Notes: generated from the sequence alone by a model not told the origin. Shown: positions 23,116 to 37,133, counted from the first letter of the stretch. The stretch: 64,000 nucleotides of DNA from Marchantia polymorpha subsp. ruderalis (GCA_037833965.1 AP031352.1:26662501-26726500), one strand, 5' to 3'. Translations and numbers: made by a program.

Positions 23116-23731
23116 TTGCTAATTATCATTTATCTAGCGTAGTGGTCGAGTAGATTATTTACAAATATATGGATCATGTGGATTGGGAAAATTTTTTTGT
23201 TCAGAAAGATCTAATAAAGAAGTATACTAAATTGAAAGTGAAATGCTGAAAAACATAAAACTCAATAGCTTGAGATAAACAAAATTTAATGGTGACTTTG
23301 AGAGTTTGTTAATCTGTTATATTTAAGGCTGATTAAAATTGTTTTTTTTTTAAATAAAAAATTCATTGGATGAAAGAGATAGTCATGTATAGATACTATA
23401 GAAATAAATATATATCACAATATTAGAAATAGTTGTACTTGATTTTTCAGTAACAATATCTTAAGTCAGCAGTTCATAATTTGATCATCATTTAACTTTT
23501 TAATGAAATATGTTTACAAAGATCAATACTGTTAGATTAACTCAATATCGCTCAAATTCTTCTCAGCTCAAGGTTTGCATAGCTATTGGTTGTCGGCAGT
23601 TTTTTAGACTTTGAATATTTTGCTAGTCGTCTGTTGTTAGTCGGCCGACGAGTCTCCTCGTCAGGTCATCTTTATTGTCTCCAGTAAAATGATTCAACTA
23701 TCTGTTCTCACTACGTGATTTTTTATTGACA
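23116..23731 (+). mobile_element. AT-rich DNA ending in a decayed Ty1/copia LTR end
   Basis: The stretch ends in TTGACA followed by TGGTGTCAGAGC at 23734-23745, one mismatch from TGGTATCAGAGC, the initiator-Met-tRNA primer-binding site of plant Ty1/copia elements. This marks 23731 as the 3' end of an LTR and 23734 onward as the start of an internal region. The 5' boundary of the LTR is not visible. The element is a broken fossil. Confidence 0.55.
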
Positions 23732-23784
23732 AATGGTGTCAGAGCAAATAGTGGTCTTTTCGTTATTTTACTATTGCTGCTAGT

Positions 23785-24840
23785 GACGACTTGTAAGACC
23801 GGGTGTTGCACATATGTACTAAGTCTTAGAAGTGGTCAAGGGAATAAGGATGATTAGCCAAGGCATAGCTAAGACTAGCTAGCTATGACTAAACTAGTTA
23901 GTTATAACTAAGTTTATCTAGTCATGACTAAGTTTAGCTACAATGTCTATAGTTGGCGGAATAATTAGCGGAGTTCTAGAAGAATGGAGTGAGCACTTCT
24001 ATTTTGTCTTTTACAAGGAGTGAGCACTTCTATTTTGTCTTATACAAAAGTTCTAGATTCCAAGTGATTAGATATTTGACTAGAAGCTTGGATTTGATTG
24101 GTTTGACTAAATGTATGAAAGATGATTGGCTAGACTAAGTCTAATGTTGACTTAGTGGCTAGGAAGCTTGTAGAAGTTTAAAAGCTTCAAATGGCATGTC
24201 GCCACCTCAACCTTGGATTCCGGAAGCTTCTAGAAGGTTTAGGTAGGCCAATGGCATGTTGCCATGTAGAGGGGGTTAGTCAAACTTACCTAGGTAAAAG
24301 TAAGTTAAGAGAGATTACCACATGTTACTATGGTAACTTCTCAAGTAGTATAAATAGAGAGGTAGAGTAGCACCTCTCAAGCAAGTTTGGAGAGTCATGT
24401 GTGAGGACTTGTTTCAGTAATGAAGGAGTGAAGTTTTTGAGTATCTTGGAGTATCGACGTGTGTTTGCATTTATGTGAAGAGGGTGATGTGAGGAGAGTT
24501 TGTGTGTGAGTTGGAGTGATACATGAGAGTTTGTAAGAGAAGGTGTTTGGGACATGAGTGAGAGTATGAATCTTAGTCTTCTAGAACCATGATGCGCTAC
24601 CACAAAGCCATCAGAGGTAAACCTGAGTGAGAGTCAGCCCGGAGGTTGCAGACCGATTAGAGTTGTGCGTCATATCCGTAGAGCTTCGTCGTCGCATCAA
24701 GGCGCGACTCGAGCAAGGCTGTCAAGGCCGAGGCGTTAAACCGTAACATCGAGTTTGACAGTAGCTCACGACGACAGGCCACCAGTACTACGTTCACTAG
24801 TTCTGTCACGACCTGGAAGTGCCCCTTCACGTCTTGTAAA
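23785..24840 (+). mobile_element. LTR-like fossil with TATA box and tandem upstream repeats
   Basis: The segment starts near TGTAAGACCGGGTGTTGCAC. It has repeated motifs (TAGTYATRACTAAG units at 23.88-23.94 kb; GAGTGAGCACTTCTATTTTG twice near 23.98 and 24.02 kb; AATGGCATGTYGCCA twice near 24.2 kb) and a TATAAATAGAGAGG promoter at about 24348. A more decayed copy of its right half recurs near 33.96-34.45 kb, which supports its being an LTR. It is old and broken; whether it is copia- or gypsy-derived is not settled. Confidence 0.5.
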
Positions 24841-25829
24841 CTTGGAGGACAGATTAGCGGTCATATTCTATTGCTATTTTGGACCGTGATGAAGAACCTA
24901 CGAGCGCAACAATCTCACGTCTTTTGTTCGCATCGAACACTCTCTCTTCGTGACGGCGTGACGAACAAGAAAAAATTACAAACATGGAAACTGATTTGAA
25001 GAAGACAGCAAAAGACAGTTATCTTGGCTATGACTGAAAATTCTAGACACAATGATTCATCAACGATATTGTTCACTAGATTCAGTTTTTGATTTTCAAC
25101 TATTGTGTCATGATTGTCCAACTTCCAATGAATGAAACTGATGAGCAGCCTGCTTCTATTTGACACAATCGGTATCTTGCAAACAATTACATTATCAAGA
25201 AAACAAGATCAAGAACCAAAGAAGTACGGCAACAAAAATTTGGTTGTCTCTTCTCTGAACTAACAATAACTATGTGAAGCCAAGAATCACTGAATCCAAA
25301 TCAAGTTCGGCAAACTTGTTGTAAGCTACAAATGATAGCTTTAACATATGCTATTTATTTAGCATGATGATGTTTGGGATCCAATTTCCATACAGGCAGT
25401 TGGCTTGGGACTAAGATACAATACCTTCATGTTTTGTTCACAAGCATCCGAGCAGCCATTTTTGAAAACCTTGAAGGTTCTTATACACCACAACAACATG
25501 TCCAATTTCATGCTTGACTTCTCTCATATGTTAGTATCTTACTCGATCAATCCACACGCCTTCACTTCCCAACACCATCACCGAGCTTGAGACAAAGGAA
25601 TTCCTGACCTTAATTTTTTTTAATAAAGCAGCAATAACAAAGAATAAGAAGCTCCAGAAGAGTGAAGGACCACATGACAAAAGACCAAAACATGGTGGAC
25701 GAAGTTTACTTCAACGGAGTACGCACAACCGAAGGGTTCACTTAAGTCAATGAATTTGGTCAAGATGATTGGGCCAAAACCACCCACATACAATGACAAG
25801 AAATGATAAGATATCCAAGAACATGCGTT

Positions 25830-27725
25830 GAGTATAGTCATACTTTATTTGCAACCTTGTAATCTGAAGCAAATAGATGAGTATGACGATTGTACTTTAT
25901 TGTTTGAGTATCTTGAGGGACATTTTTATGGCAAAGAACTATCAAACAGGTTGTATGTATTATTGAAGTTGATGAGCTTTAAGATGAAAGATTTTAGCAC
26001 AAAGATTCAATATCACATCAATGCATTTGATGATTTTGTGATAGGTCTACAAGTTTCTGAATAATAGCTCACTTATGAGAAAAAAATTCTTCATCTTCTG
26101 AGTATACTACTTGGATGTTACCAATCATTATCACTTGTCTTGTTTCATTGTAATAGACAAAAAATCTCTTACAACAAGATTGTAAATGTAAATGTTTTGT
26201 TGACTGATGTTTAACAATAGAAGATGTTGTCATCAACGCCATCTTCTTTTTCTAACATGACACTTAATATGATTTGAGGTTGGTTATATTTACAAAATGA
26301 CAAGGATGATGAACATTTTGGGTTTAAAGTTAGATCCAAATATAGAATTAGATTACTTCAAAAAAGAAGGTGATGTGTTGGCGATGTGGCAATGTCAAGA
26401 AAGACTTTTGCATGAAAATCAAGGAGTTATGACATTTCATTAGCCAATGTCAAGATTTTGACCTTAAGGAGTATGACTTGCTAGAAGATGGATTATGATG
26501 CCAAAGGTATGCCATATGCAATTCATCAAAGATTGTGGATGATGTATGAGATCTAAATAGTGCTTGTTCTTATCACATTTGTTAGGTTAGAGGGTTTTTT
26601 AATATTTTTTCAATATCAAACAACTTAGTTTGTATGGAAAATGATCAATCACGTAAGATTGAGGACATTGGATTTGTTAAGATTTGCTTATATGATGAAG
26701 TCCAACGTATATTGACTCAAGTTAGATTTATATCTGACATGAAAAAGAACCTTATCACTCTTGAAATGTTAGACTCAAATAATTTTAAGTGTAGCTCTAT
26801 TTAAGATCATCACAATATTATCTTTAAAAGTCATAAGCATAACAATCTATACTTTCAAGAATTTATAATCATATGTGAAAAGGTTAATCTTACTAGATTT
26901 TGAGTTGAGATGTTTTTCTTTGGTGGAAAGAAATTGTTACTTGATCTTGGTATAATGATTTAGAATTCTACAAATATTGTATCATGAGCAAACATCATAG
27001 ACAAAGATTTGGGTTTGAACTCACAACTCCAAGGAGTTTCTTGAATATGTAGATAGTGACATGTGAGAATACTCTTCAAAAATCTCAATGTCTAGAAGTT
27101 TTTACTATGTATCATTTATTGATGATTATTCAAGGTTTTTTCACATACAAGTCTGAAATATTTACAACTTTCAAAAGTTGAAAAGCCCAAGTTGAAATTT
27201 AGATTGGACTTGAAATGAAATATTTACATACAGATAAAGGTAGAAATTATACTTTTGAGGAGTTTTGAAGTTACTTTAAAGAGAAAATGATTACTCTTCA
27301 TTTCATCTTGGTTTATACTTTGCAATACAGTGCTGTTCTAAAAAACTCAATCTAATAGTGCAGGAGAATGTGCAAATCATATTAAATCAATCAGGTACAC
27401 CATATGAAGTTAAAATTAAAGCTATCACTACTACTACAGTGTATTTGGTTCACCTTTCTTATTCTAGTGTAATCAATATCTTGATATTTGTTTTAATTGA
27501 GACACAAACGGATGGTTCATTATAATCATTTGAGAATTTTTGATTGCACGATTTATCCTCTCATATGTAAAATGCATAAAAATAAGTTAGATCCTACATC
27601 CAAAAAGTGTAATTTTCTTAATATGCTAATGATGTGAAGTATTATAAGCTTTGGGATCCAAAAACCTATGAATTATTATCAATAGGAAGATAAAAACTAG
27701 AATATCTCTATAAGAAAAAGGTGTT
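25830..27725 (+). mobile_element. Decayed Ty1/copia internal region, plus strand
   Basis: In order along the plus strand I recognise blocks resembling copia gag (about 25.87-26.07 kb), a Cys/His zinc-knuckle region (about 26.37 kb), the protease and pre-integrase region (about 26.5-26.85 kb) and integrase (about 27.0-27.7 kb). No long frame remains, so the copy is inactive, with many breaks, and ancient. Composition is strongly AT-shifted. At about 27.73 kb it abuts a related copy in the opposite orientation. Confidence 0.7.
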
Positions 27726-27729
27726 TTTT

Positions 27730-30700
27730 CTTCCAAAATCAACACAATGTCATCACCATGCTCTATATTAATGTCACGTTCTCCAAGAATGGATGAATCA
27801 ATCCATATCAATACCTCACAAGAGCTCTATTGATCCGATTTGATAGTCCCATAGTAAAAGATTCTAGTTGATAGAGATCAATTAGGATCTTACCTTTGAT
27901 GCAAGTATGTGAGGTTCACCAACAAAAATCTGCTACTTTGATTCTTATTCCAAAGAAACTTGTTCCGACTGTATCAGAACAACGCCTTGAGTTACATCAT
28001 TAATCTTATAATGATCAAACATCCGTGAGTGGAGACGTTTCAATGTCAGTATGAGGAATCTGAGAACTTTTTTCTTCATTAAAAAAATATCTCTACTGAT
28101 ACCATATCTACATGCTAATGGATCCCATATCATGTAAACCTTCACACCACATATATATTGAAGAAAATGACACTTCTTGGATGTAAGATCTAAGTTAGTC
28201 ATATTCTTCTTGCATATGAGAGTGTAAACAGTACAAGCAAAAATTCTCAAACGAATATAAGCAACCGATTATTTGTGATTCAATTCAAAAAGTGTCATAA
28301 ATTTGGTTGCATTAAAATGAGAATGATTTATCTAGTATACTACAGTATTAACATTCTGTTCAAAATTCATATGGTAAACCTGATTGGCTCAACATACTAT
28401 TCACCTTTTCCAACATTGTTTGATTCAGATTCTTAGAATCAACATTCCATTGCGGAGTATAAATGATGGTGATATTACGGAATTGTAATAGTAATACCAT
28501 ACTCTTTGCAATAATTCTAAAACTTTTCAAAAAAATATTTTTTGCCATATGCCGTCTTAAATATATCACCTAATGTGCAGTATGAATCTCAACTTGCGCT
28601 CGCTAACTTTTGAAAGTTGTAAACAACTCAGGCTTGTGTGTGAGAAAATATATTCATACAATCTTTGAATAATTATCAATCAATAATAAATAGTATATGA
28701 AGAAAAATATCCATACAATCTTTGAATAGTTATCAATCAATAATAAATAGTATAACTTTTTAGAAAGGAAATGAGGCTGTAAAAAAAAGTTTCCACATCA
28801 CATGTATGTACATACTCAAATAACTTCTTGAATTCGTGACTTGCATATACGGCTCATTCATGATACAATGTTTACAAAACTCCAAAACAACTTCATCCAT
28901 GCTAGGTAATAATTTTCTCTATTATAAGAAGAACATGTACATAAAACTCAGGTGTCATAATATAAAATATCACACATGAGACATCTCAACTTGAAATCTA
29001 ATAAAGCTAACTTCCTCACAGATTGTACTGAACTCTAGCAAGTATAGATTATTGTGCTTATGTACTTATGATCTTATCATATATTCTAATCTCAAGCACG
29101 TCTTTCTTAGAACTTCACTCAAGGTCTTATGTGTCTAACATTTCAAGAGAGATCAATTTATTTCTCATATCATATATGAATCTAACTTGGATCAATATAC
29201 ATTTGAGTTCATCAAACATGTTGATCCAACACTCTCAATCTTACAAGCTTCATCATTTCATGTTAAAACTTATCCGTTTGAGAATGTACAAAAGAACTCT
29301 ATAGTGTAACATATGTGACAAAAACAAGCATTATCAACAATCTTTGATGAATTGAATTGTCAATCTTTAGCATCATATGCCATCATACTAAAAGTCATCC
29401 TTCTCAGAGTCCAAATGTTCAATCACATCTGCCAAAAAAGCATCATCATCCTTGATCTTCACATGTCCGTTTTTCTTGACGTGATCACTTTTGCCATATC
29501 GCCAACATATCAACGTCTTCCTCTTAGAGATGTTACGCTTAGATTTAGGGTTGGATCCAAAACAACTCGCATTCTTGATGTCATTCCTCGATTATGATCA
29601 ACCTCAAGTCGCATTCAATGTTGTATTGGAAGAGATGAAGAAAGTAGATGATGTCATCATCAACTCCATATCATCCGTTAACAAAGCACTTACAACCTCG
29701 TTGTAAGTGATGATTTGTTTATCACGATAGAGCAATACACGTAATAACGATTGATATCATGACTACAGCGAGCTAAGGAGATCCAAAGCTTTCCTCTCAT
29801 TCAATATTTCCTTGCCAAGATTGTTCTGATCTATCATAAGATCATCAAATACGTGAAAGTCATTTTTGATCTAGATGTCAGACTCTTTCATCTTGAAGCT
29901 CATCAGCTTCAAAAAGGCATTCAACGTATTCGTCAAGTCTTTGCGATAAAATCAAAGTTCAAATGCCTCAAACATTTGAGTTATCTTGTCATATTTGTTT
30001 CACCTGCTTCAAGATCAAAGAGTGTGGATGAAGAATAACGATATTCACTGCTTGTTCTTAGGTTCCTTTCATTTGCTATCGTTGAAGTTAGTAGGTTTTG
30101 TACTCAACATCATGCTAAGATTTATGGCCTTCAATTTCTCCTTCACCTGATTTTCCCAAAGCAAGTAGTCACTACGTACATCCTACCTAACAATCTTGTA
30201 ACCTCCTCCTTTGGCCTTACTTGCTACCATCTCAGTCCAACGAATGCTGGATAACAGTTTCTTCCTTTGCGCTCGTCCGTTATCTTTATAGTAGATCACT
30301 AATTGTACCTTGATTGTCAGAGTACATTTTTTGTTGGATGAAATATTTGGTCGGAAGTCAAAGTCAATGGCCAAAGTTGATTTGCTAGCTCACACCTGCT
30401 TGAAGCTACCTACGCATGCCCAAACCTATCTCAGCATGCCATCGTGTCTGCACAGATCATGTGCATGCGGCTATTTTCTGCGCATCGCGCTATTGCTTGC
30501 ATCCGTTTACGTCCGTTGTTGCATGCTCGCTCACGGACCTACCTATCGCCTTGCTTGTCGATTGATCCTTTGATTGATTGAAAAAAATTGTCAAATTTGA
30601 TCGACATATTTGTCACATATCTGTCAAATTTTTGTTCATTGGCATGAATGTTTAATATTCTGCATATGCGTGCCCGCTTGACTTTGCTTGCGTGTTGAAT

Positions 30701-31400
30701 CCGCGTTCGCTTGCATGTTTGATATCTCGTTTGATAGTCACCTGCTTGTTGCTATGGAGTTGTTATCATTCAGCTTGTGAATTTTGGGTGTTAATCTTTG
30801 TGCACATGTAGCTCTATACAATGGAGGAAGCCGGAAAACTAAATGTCTTGGAAATCTTGTCACTTACACTTGTCAGAACTCTAACACCGGCTCAAAAAAA
30901 TTTGATAAAGAAACGCGCATCAATTGATGGCTTTTATCACATTCACTCTAAAAATTTTACACACATTTTACACACAATCTTGATGATTAGATCCTCCCGT
31001 AAACAAGCATCAAATGTACCATCCTTGAGTAGATCTGAAAGACAAGACTTCAAAGTTTCCCAAACCCTCGGATTGTGAGACAACCGAAAAGCACTAAGTT
31101 AACAATAGAAGACTTCAAAATTTTTGCTTCAATATCATTGTTCAGAAGTAAACTTGAACTCTGACAATAGTAAATTTGAGAAACATACAAGATAGTAAAA
31201 AGCAAGAAATCATCAAGACAAGACAACATAATGTACGTGGTTCACGCCAAGTTAGAGGTTACATACACTAATAAATTTCAATGAAATAATAATGAAGTTC
31301 TTTGAGTCAAAATAACAAATGCCAACTACTATATATAGTGACAGCTAATCTTAACAATTAACTAGAATTATTTTAATTTAATTAGGAAAAACTAATATAA
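27730..31400 (-). mobile_element. Decayed Ty1/copia element, minus strand
   Basis: Read on the minus strand from right to left: an LTR-like segment near 31.08-31.40 kb (TATATATAG box near 31.33 kb; GTGAACCACGTACATTATG-type leader near 31.24 kb), gag-like sequence (30.2 to 29.75 kb), a zinc-knuckle block (about 29.5 kb) and integrase-like blocks (28.57 to 27.95 kb). The copy stops in the integrase region, where it meets the plus-strand copy. It is broken in many places and old. Confidence 0.65.
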
Positions 31401-33230
31401 TAAAATATCATAAATGTGATATTTGAATTATATTTTTACTAATTTCGCAAATTTAATACAAATTGGTAATTTTTATTACAAATATTAATTCTCTATCAAA
31501 TTTGAATGTCAATTATGTTGCCATCACATTGACATTAATTTTAATGAGATTAAAGAAGCATAATAAATCTGATTAATAAAAAATTTGAATTATTAAATGA
31601 TACATTGTATAGCTTCAAAATTATTTGAATAAATTTGAGTATAAAAAATACATATAACATTTCAAAGTGAAACTATACGTATATTTATAAAGTTTGGAAA
31701 ATTACATATGTTTGAATATTCAAAGCTACAAACTTTGCATACTGAAGCTTTAGCTAATATGCAATAGCATACTTGGTGAGAAAAAATCAAAAACAATATA
31801 TCACTATATAGATCTTGAAAATCATTATGTAAAAAGAATTTGAAGAGCATTTTAAAGATAATAATTAAAAAATGACTAAAATGAAGCAATTTCAACATGA
31901 TTAATCAATGCAAGAGCGTTCAAATATAAAGATTAGAATTTTATTTGTCCACTTATTTTAAAATTAGAAATAAATATAATAACCGATATTAAAATTTAAT
32001 GTTTCTAAATTTTAGAATCATGTTTTTGCTAAATTAAAGATAACAAATCATTACCTTGCATTTGTTATAAAACTTTGCATAAATAGTAATCATTACATTT
32101 TCATATTTGAGAATGTCAAATGGAATTTCACTAATACTACGTGGTAGTTATCTTTTGAAGTTAAAATCTTGAATTTCTCTTGTTTTGTTATTATTTGATA
32201 TTTAAACTCATCTGCAAATAACAAACAAGATCTTAATATCCGTGCAAACAACAAGAAATATTTTTTTGTTTTATTCTAATGTCTTAATTATAATGTTTAA
32301 TTACAATTAAATATCTTATTGCGTTATAATTAAATAACACACAAAAAAAATTTGTATTAAAAAATTAATGCAAATAATCTTGATCAATTATTTAGATGCA
32401 ATAATTGATGATATTGGATTAAAATTAGTTTGTAAGTTTTATTTGTTAGGACAAAAATAAAATAAAAAATTAACGTAAATTGATTTTTTTTCACATTAAT
32501 ATTTGGTTATTTTAATTTTTCAGTATAATTTTGTCATTGATTTACAATTGATGCTTTGATGTTCAAGAAAAAATCATATGCAAAAATATCTTTCAACTCT
32601 TTTATGAAATAAGCTCCAATAATAATCTGTACATATCATGATACTTTCAAGATTGTTCATAATTTAATTTGCACATTCTTTTTTTTTTCTGATATTGATG
32701 TTCATTAATCTAGTCACAATGATTTAATCATGATAAACATTGTTTCTTGATTTGACATAAATTTTTTGTATTTCGAACATGAAAGTAATGAAGTGAGCAT
32801 GACATTTTTTTTAAAGATTAATTTTGTTTTTTTATGAAATAAAATAAAATCAAAAATCAAAAAGTATTTATCAAGCAATTGGATTTTAGAGTTATTTGTG
32901 GTTTGTTTAGTGTGAAATCAAATAAAAAATAACTTCTAACTTGAAAACAAGATGAAAATGTAAACAAATTTTAAAAGTCAGCATATGCCTAACCTGTTTC
33001 ACAACTTTAAAATTTTTGATATCAAATTTCTTGAATTCATTTGAGTTGAAGAGAATGTTAGTGAATTCTATACATTATTCTCTTATGATATCAATAGCAA
33101 ACACAACTGATTTGAAATTTGGTCTTATTTTTTATATACACTCAAGTATCAAATTTAGTCTAGTTGACTTAAATTGATTAAAAATATAATTTAGATATAA
33201 TCTTAATGAGAATTACTAATAGCTAATATA
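31401..33230. other. Very AT-rich non-coding DNA
   Basis: No gene, clear repeat boundary or domain is visible. Composition suggests long-decayed repeat DNA, consistent with silenced, deaminated heterochromatin. Confidence 0.5.
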
Positions 33231-33960
33231 TATAAAAGTCAAGTCACTATTCTATAGGATTTTTATTAAGATCTTGTTGTTCTTGTGGACGTAACTCGGG
33301 AGTGAGAAACCACATACATGTTGGTGTGTCTTTAAGGTCGTATGTTCTGTTTTCTTTATTCTTGTTAATTTTATCAATGATTTAATAAGTGGATTAGGAA
33401 TGTAGTGTATACATTCAGCTTTCTTTATAAACTAGAATTGAATCTGTTAAATTCAGAAGATGAATAAAAGAAGTATTGAACTACTTGACTGATTCTCTGT
33501 TTGTGAAATTCGTGAATGATGAATGGGAGATTATACTAGCCATTATCATGTAACCACTTGAGTATAGATGAATTTCTTTCTACTTTTTTTCCTTCTTGAA
33601 CTTCAATAGATTTGACAGATTTGATTAAATCATCATTATAGTGATTTCATTCCTCCAATATTGTAGTATATTTCAACAGAGATTGCTACAATTTGTGTAC
33701 CAACCATCCTGTACACAAATTTATCATTGAGTTTGATCATTATTAAGATTAACTATCAAGTCTATATTTGGAAAATTAATAAAATATTTGAATGAACATT
33801 ATTATTATTTTTCATATTAAATTTTAGATTTTAATGAAAGAGTAATTTTTTGACATGTTAATTTTGATTAGTTTGAATTAGTAATAGATACTTTTACTAA
33901 ATCTAAAATTTGACTTGATGTCAAGAAAAAATTCTAAAAGTTTCAAGATCTCAAATAATA
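33231..33960 (+). mobile_element. Possible copia LTR fragment in AT-rich DNA
   Basis: GTTCTTGTGGACGTAACTCG followed by GAGTGAGAAACCACATACAT (about 33280-33320) resembles the conserved leader near the 3' end of plant copia LTRs (GTGGACGTAGGC...GAACCAC). The remainder is AT-rich with no coding block. The call is tentative. Confidence 0.35.
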
Positions 33961-34450
33961 TGTTGTACTTTCAACCTAGAAACTACATAGCTTCTAGAGA
34001 TTTTAGATGGATCAATGAAATTTTGCCATGTAATAGAAATTAGCCATAACTACCAAGATTTTGATTTTAATTTTCATCAAATCAATAGATTGATCAAATC
34101 TATTGATCAAATTATTTTGATCAATATTTTTCTTCTTGAGCTACAATAGATTTGATCAATTTCTTTTTTTGATCTTAATTAAAATAAGTCGGATAATGAT
34201 TACCATGTTTTTTCATGGTATATAATGAAATGGAAAGTAGATTTTAAAGCAAGTTTGTAGACTTCAGTGCAAGTATTTGTTTCATTAATGAAAGTTTGAG
34301 TTTATAAATAATCTTGAAATGTTGATGATTATTGGACTTGAATGATGAATGAAGAAAATGTGTTAGATTTGGAGTCATGTAGATAGATTCTTCATTTCAA
34401 GAATCATGAAAAAACCATTTCAGGTAAATCCAAATAAGATTTAGATAAAA
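33960..34450 (+). mobile_element. Second, more decayed copy of the 24-kb LTR-like repeat
   Basis: Segments align in order with 24.2-24.65 kb: CTTCTAGAGATTTTAGATGG, TTTTGCCATGTA, GATTACCATG...TCATGGTA, CAAGTTTGTAGACTTCAGTG, TTTGTTTCATTAATGAAAG, and an AGGTAAATCC near the end. It is AT-enriched relative to the 24-kb copy. It lies directly left of a copia RT-RNase H remnant, as a 5' LTR remnant might. Confidence 0.5.
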
Positions 34451-34639
34451 AATCACAATACAAAAAGATGAAATTTACGAAAAGTAGTAATAAGAGCAAC
34501 ATGTTAATTTGATGAGACTCAAAAATCTGCATCATATAATGGAGATCAACAAGGATGGTCTTCCAGAAGATAATTGAATTGAATTAATAGGACTCTTGTA
34601 AAGTATGAATTATGGACTGATTCATCTATTTTTGATAAT

Positions 34640-36260
34640 CATAATGTTGTAATTAAGTATAATGACGACATTGCGTTGATCTTGGAAGATAATAAAATAA
34701 AATTTATAGAAGATCTCAAGCTTTTATTAATAACCTTGAATGAAATGCTAATATGGAACGTGAGATGCAATCGTTGATTGATAACAAGATATGAAAATTA
34801 ATGAAACTTTCATGAAATTAGTATTTGATTGATTGCAAATGGTTGTACATACTAAAAAACAATTCAACAAATGACAATATAAAAATCTTCAAAGTTCAAT
34901 TGTTGGCAAAAAATTTCATGCAAGAAAAAATTATGTATTGCAACAAAATTTTCTCATCTTTAGTAAAATATATCACAATTTAATGAGTATGTGCACTTGA
35001 TGCAATATTTAATATGTTTACGGATAAAATGGATGTAATTAAAAAATTTTTGATGAATTTTTGGAAAAAAATGTATATTAGAGAACTAGTTGGTTTTGAA
35101 AAGAAAAATCAAGAAAATTTAATTTTTGGATAGTTGAAAACATTATATGAATTGAAACAAGCTCTTAGGCAATGTAATTTGAGATTTGATGAATTCATGA
35201 AGGCATAAAAATTCTCACACATTATATATAATAAATATATATAAATGAAAAAAATGACAATGAAATTTTCAATCTCATTATTGTGATGATTTACCTGAAT
35301 GATATGCTTTTTTTGGCAAGAATAAATCTGATGTTGAAAGATGAAAAAGATACATGGAAAAGTTTATATTTGAAACAAAGAATTTGGATAAGTCCAAGAA
35401 AATATCATAAATGTATAATCATAAAAATTTGTAAAAAAAAAACTATGATTGAATTAAGGCAAGTAGGTTCAACATGTGCTTATTATGTTTAAAATGGCAT
35501 ATTCTAAAACAGTATTGATTTTTAGGCATCACACTTCAAAATCATGTAGCTTTCTTTTCAACCAATATCATTAAGAATGAAAACATGTCATTCATTTCTT
35601 ATTACAATGTTGTGAGCCTAATGCATTTGATGATATGACTCTATCTAATATTTTTTAGTATTGGACAAGGTGAATAGATACATGTTAAAATCCAAGAATT
35701 TGCATTGGCAAGTAGTGCAATGAATTTTCATGTACATAAAAAATACTAACGATTATAATATATTGTTTGATGATTTAGTATACAATGTAAAAGTTTGGCT
35801 ATGCAACATTGATGCTAAAAATGGTCAAAACTTGGACAACAAGATATTTATCATTGGATATATGTTTACACTAGATAGTATATGCATTAATTAGAGATAT
35901 ACTTTGCAGAATTGCATAGCTCAATCCACAACTTAAGCTGAACATGTAACTACAGTAGAAACAATACAAAAGATTAATTGAATGTGTTCTTCATTATTGA
36001 AATTGAAACCTAAAATTGTTGATTTTCATTGTGATAGTCAAAATGCGTTACATGTTGCTGCAAATCAAGTAATGAATAGCAGAGTGAAATAAATTAACAT
36101 TGAGTATCATTTTATCATATATGCAATTTTTATTGAACTAGTCAAGATTGATATAAATTTCAATATAGTTCATGCATTGACCAAAGTTAATTTTTTTGGA
36201 AGTTTTAGTATACATTGTGCTTCTTTGAAGATTTTTCAGGAGGAGCACAAGTAAAGTTTA
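34640..36260 (+). mobile_element. Decayed Ty1/copia reverse transcriptase-RNase H region
   Basis: Blocks in copia order are recognisable on the plus strand: start of the RT domain (about 34.75-34.85 kb), the mid-RT region ending in an ELKQALRQ-like block (about 35.05-35.2 kb), the site of the catalytic-motif region (about 35.28 kb), then RNase H blocks (35.8-36.1 kb) and a short tail with a purine-rich GGAGGAGCACAAG (about 36.24 kb) that may be a polypurine tract. The region is heavily broken, AT-shifted and old. Confidence 0.7.
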
Positions 36261-36334
36261 CAAATAATATTTGTAATCTTTATATTTCTTTACTCTACCA
36301 TGTTTTGGCTTAGGCTTTATTCTATTTAGCTTTA

Positions 36335-37133
36335 GATTAGAGATATGCATGAGAGTCCTACATTGAGCTTCAAAACTTTACCCAACCCAATTCATATCCA
36401 TAAGTGAGTCAATTGAATCCACCCATTACCCATAGATTATCCATGAATTCATATCCAACTCATACTCAAGACTTCATCGTCTATACCCAATTCATATCCA
36501 TGAGTCCATCATCAAATTAAATTTACTTAAGAGCACTTAAAGTGTTTATTAGAAAATTTTGAGAAGAAAATTTGGACAGTTATAGTTTCACTTCAAGCTG
36601 CAAAATTGTGTTTAACCAACAAATCGATAAGAACATGAACAGCTTCAGCAGAGGCGTCACAAGATGGAACGAGAGGAGTACAAATCATGTGACAAGAGTT
36701 TTGTGATCAAAATTTTGAGAAGAAAATTGAGCAATATAAAGTTTCACTTCAAGCTGCAATATTGTGTTTAATCAACCATATGATAAAAGCACGAACAAGT
36801 AATAGACCGACAATCAGTACATAATGTCACTCTATGCAAGTGAGCTCTTCAAACGTGTGACATGACCATTGCCAAAACATAATGTCTCATTATTTTTGGA
36901 TGGAGCATGCTCATTGACTCCATTTGTCGAGACCATATAAAGTTGCGAAAGAGTTTTTTCTAGAGGTGGACATCAAAGTCATGCAATGGGTACTCAATAC
37001 CCACACGTTCCTTGTAATCACCCATGCATCCTAGCCCATATCCATTACCCATGCATTTAGCCATGAGTATGGGTGGGTATTGAGTATCCATGAATATGAA
37101 TATCCATTGCAAGACTCTGATGTGCATATGATA
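36335..37133. mobile_element. Probable hAT-like non-autonomous element
   Basis: The left end reads ATATGCATGAGAGTCCTACA; the reverse complement of the right end reads ATATGCACATCAGAGTCTTG, an imperfect inverted repeat. Just inside both ends are clusters of CCCATTACCCAT, ATATCCATGA and GGGTATTGAGTA in opposite orientations, the kind of subterminal GGGTA/TACCC repeats seen in plant hAT elements. No transposase is seen. Target-site duplication could not be defined. Confidence 0.45.
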
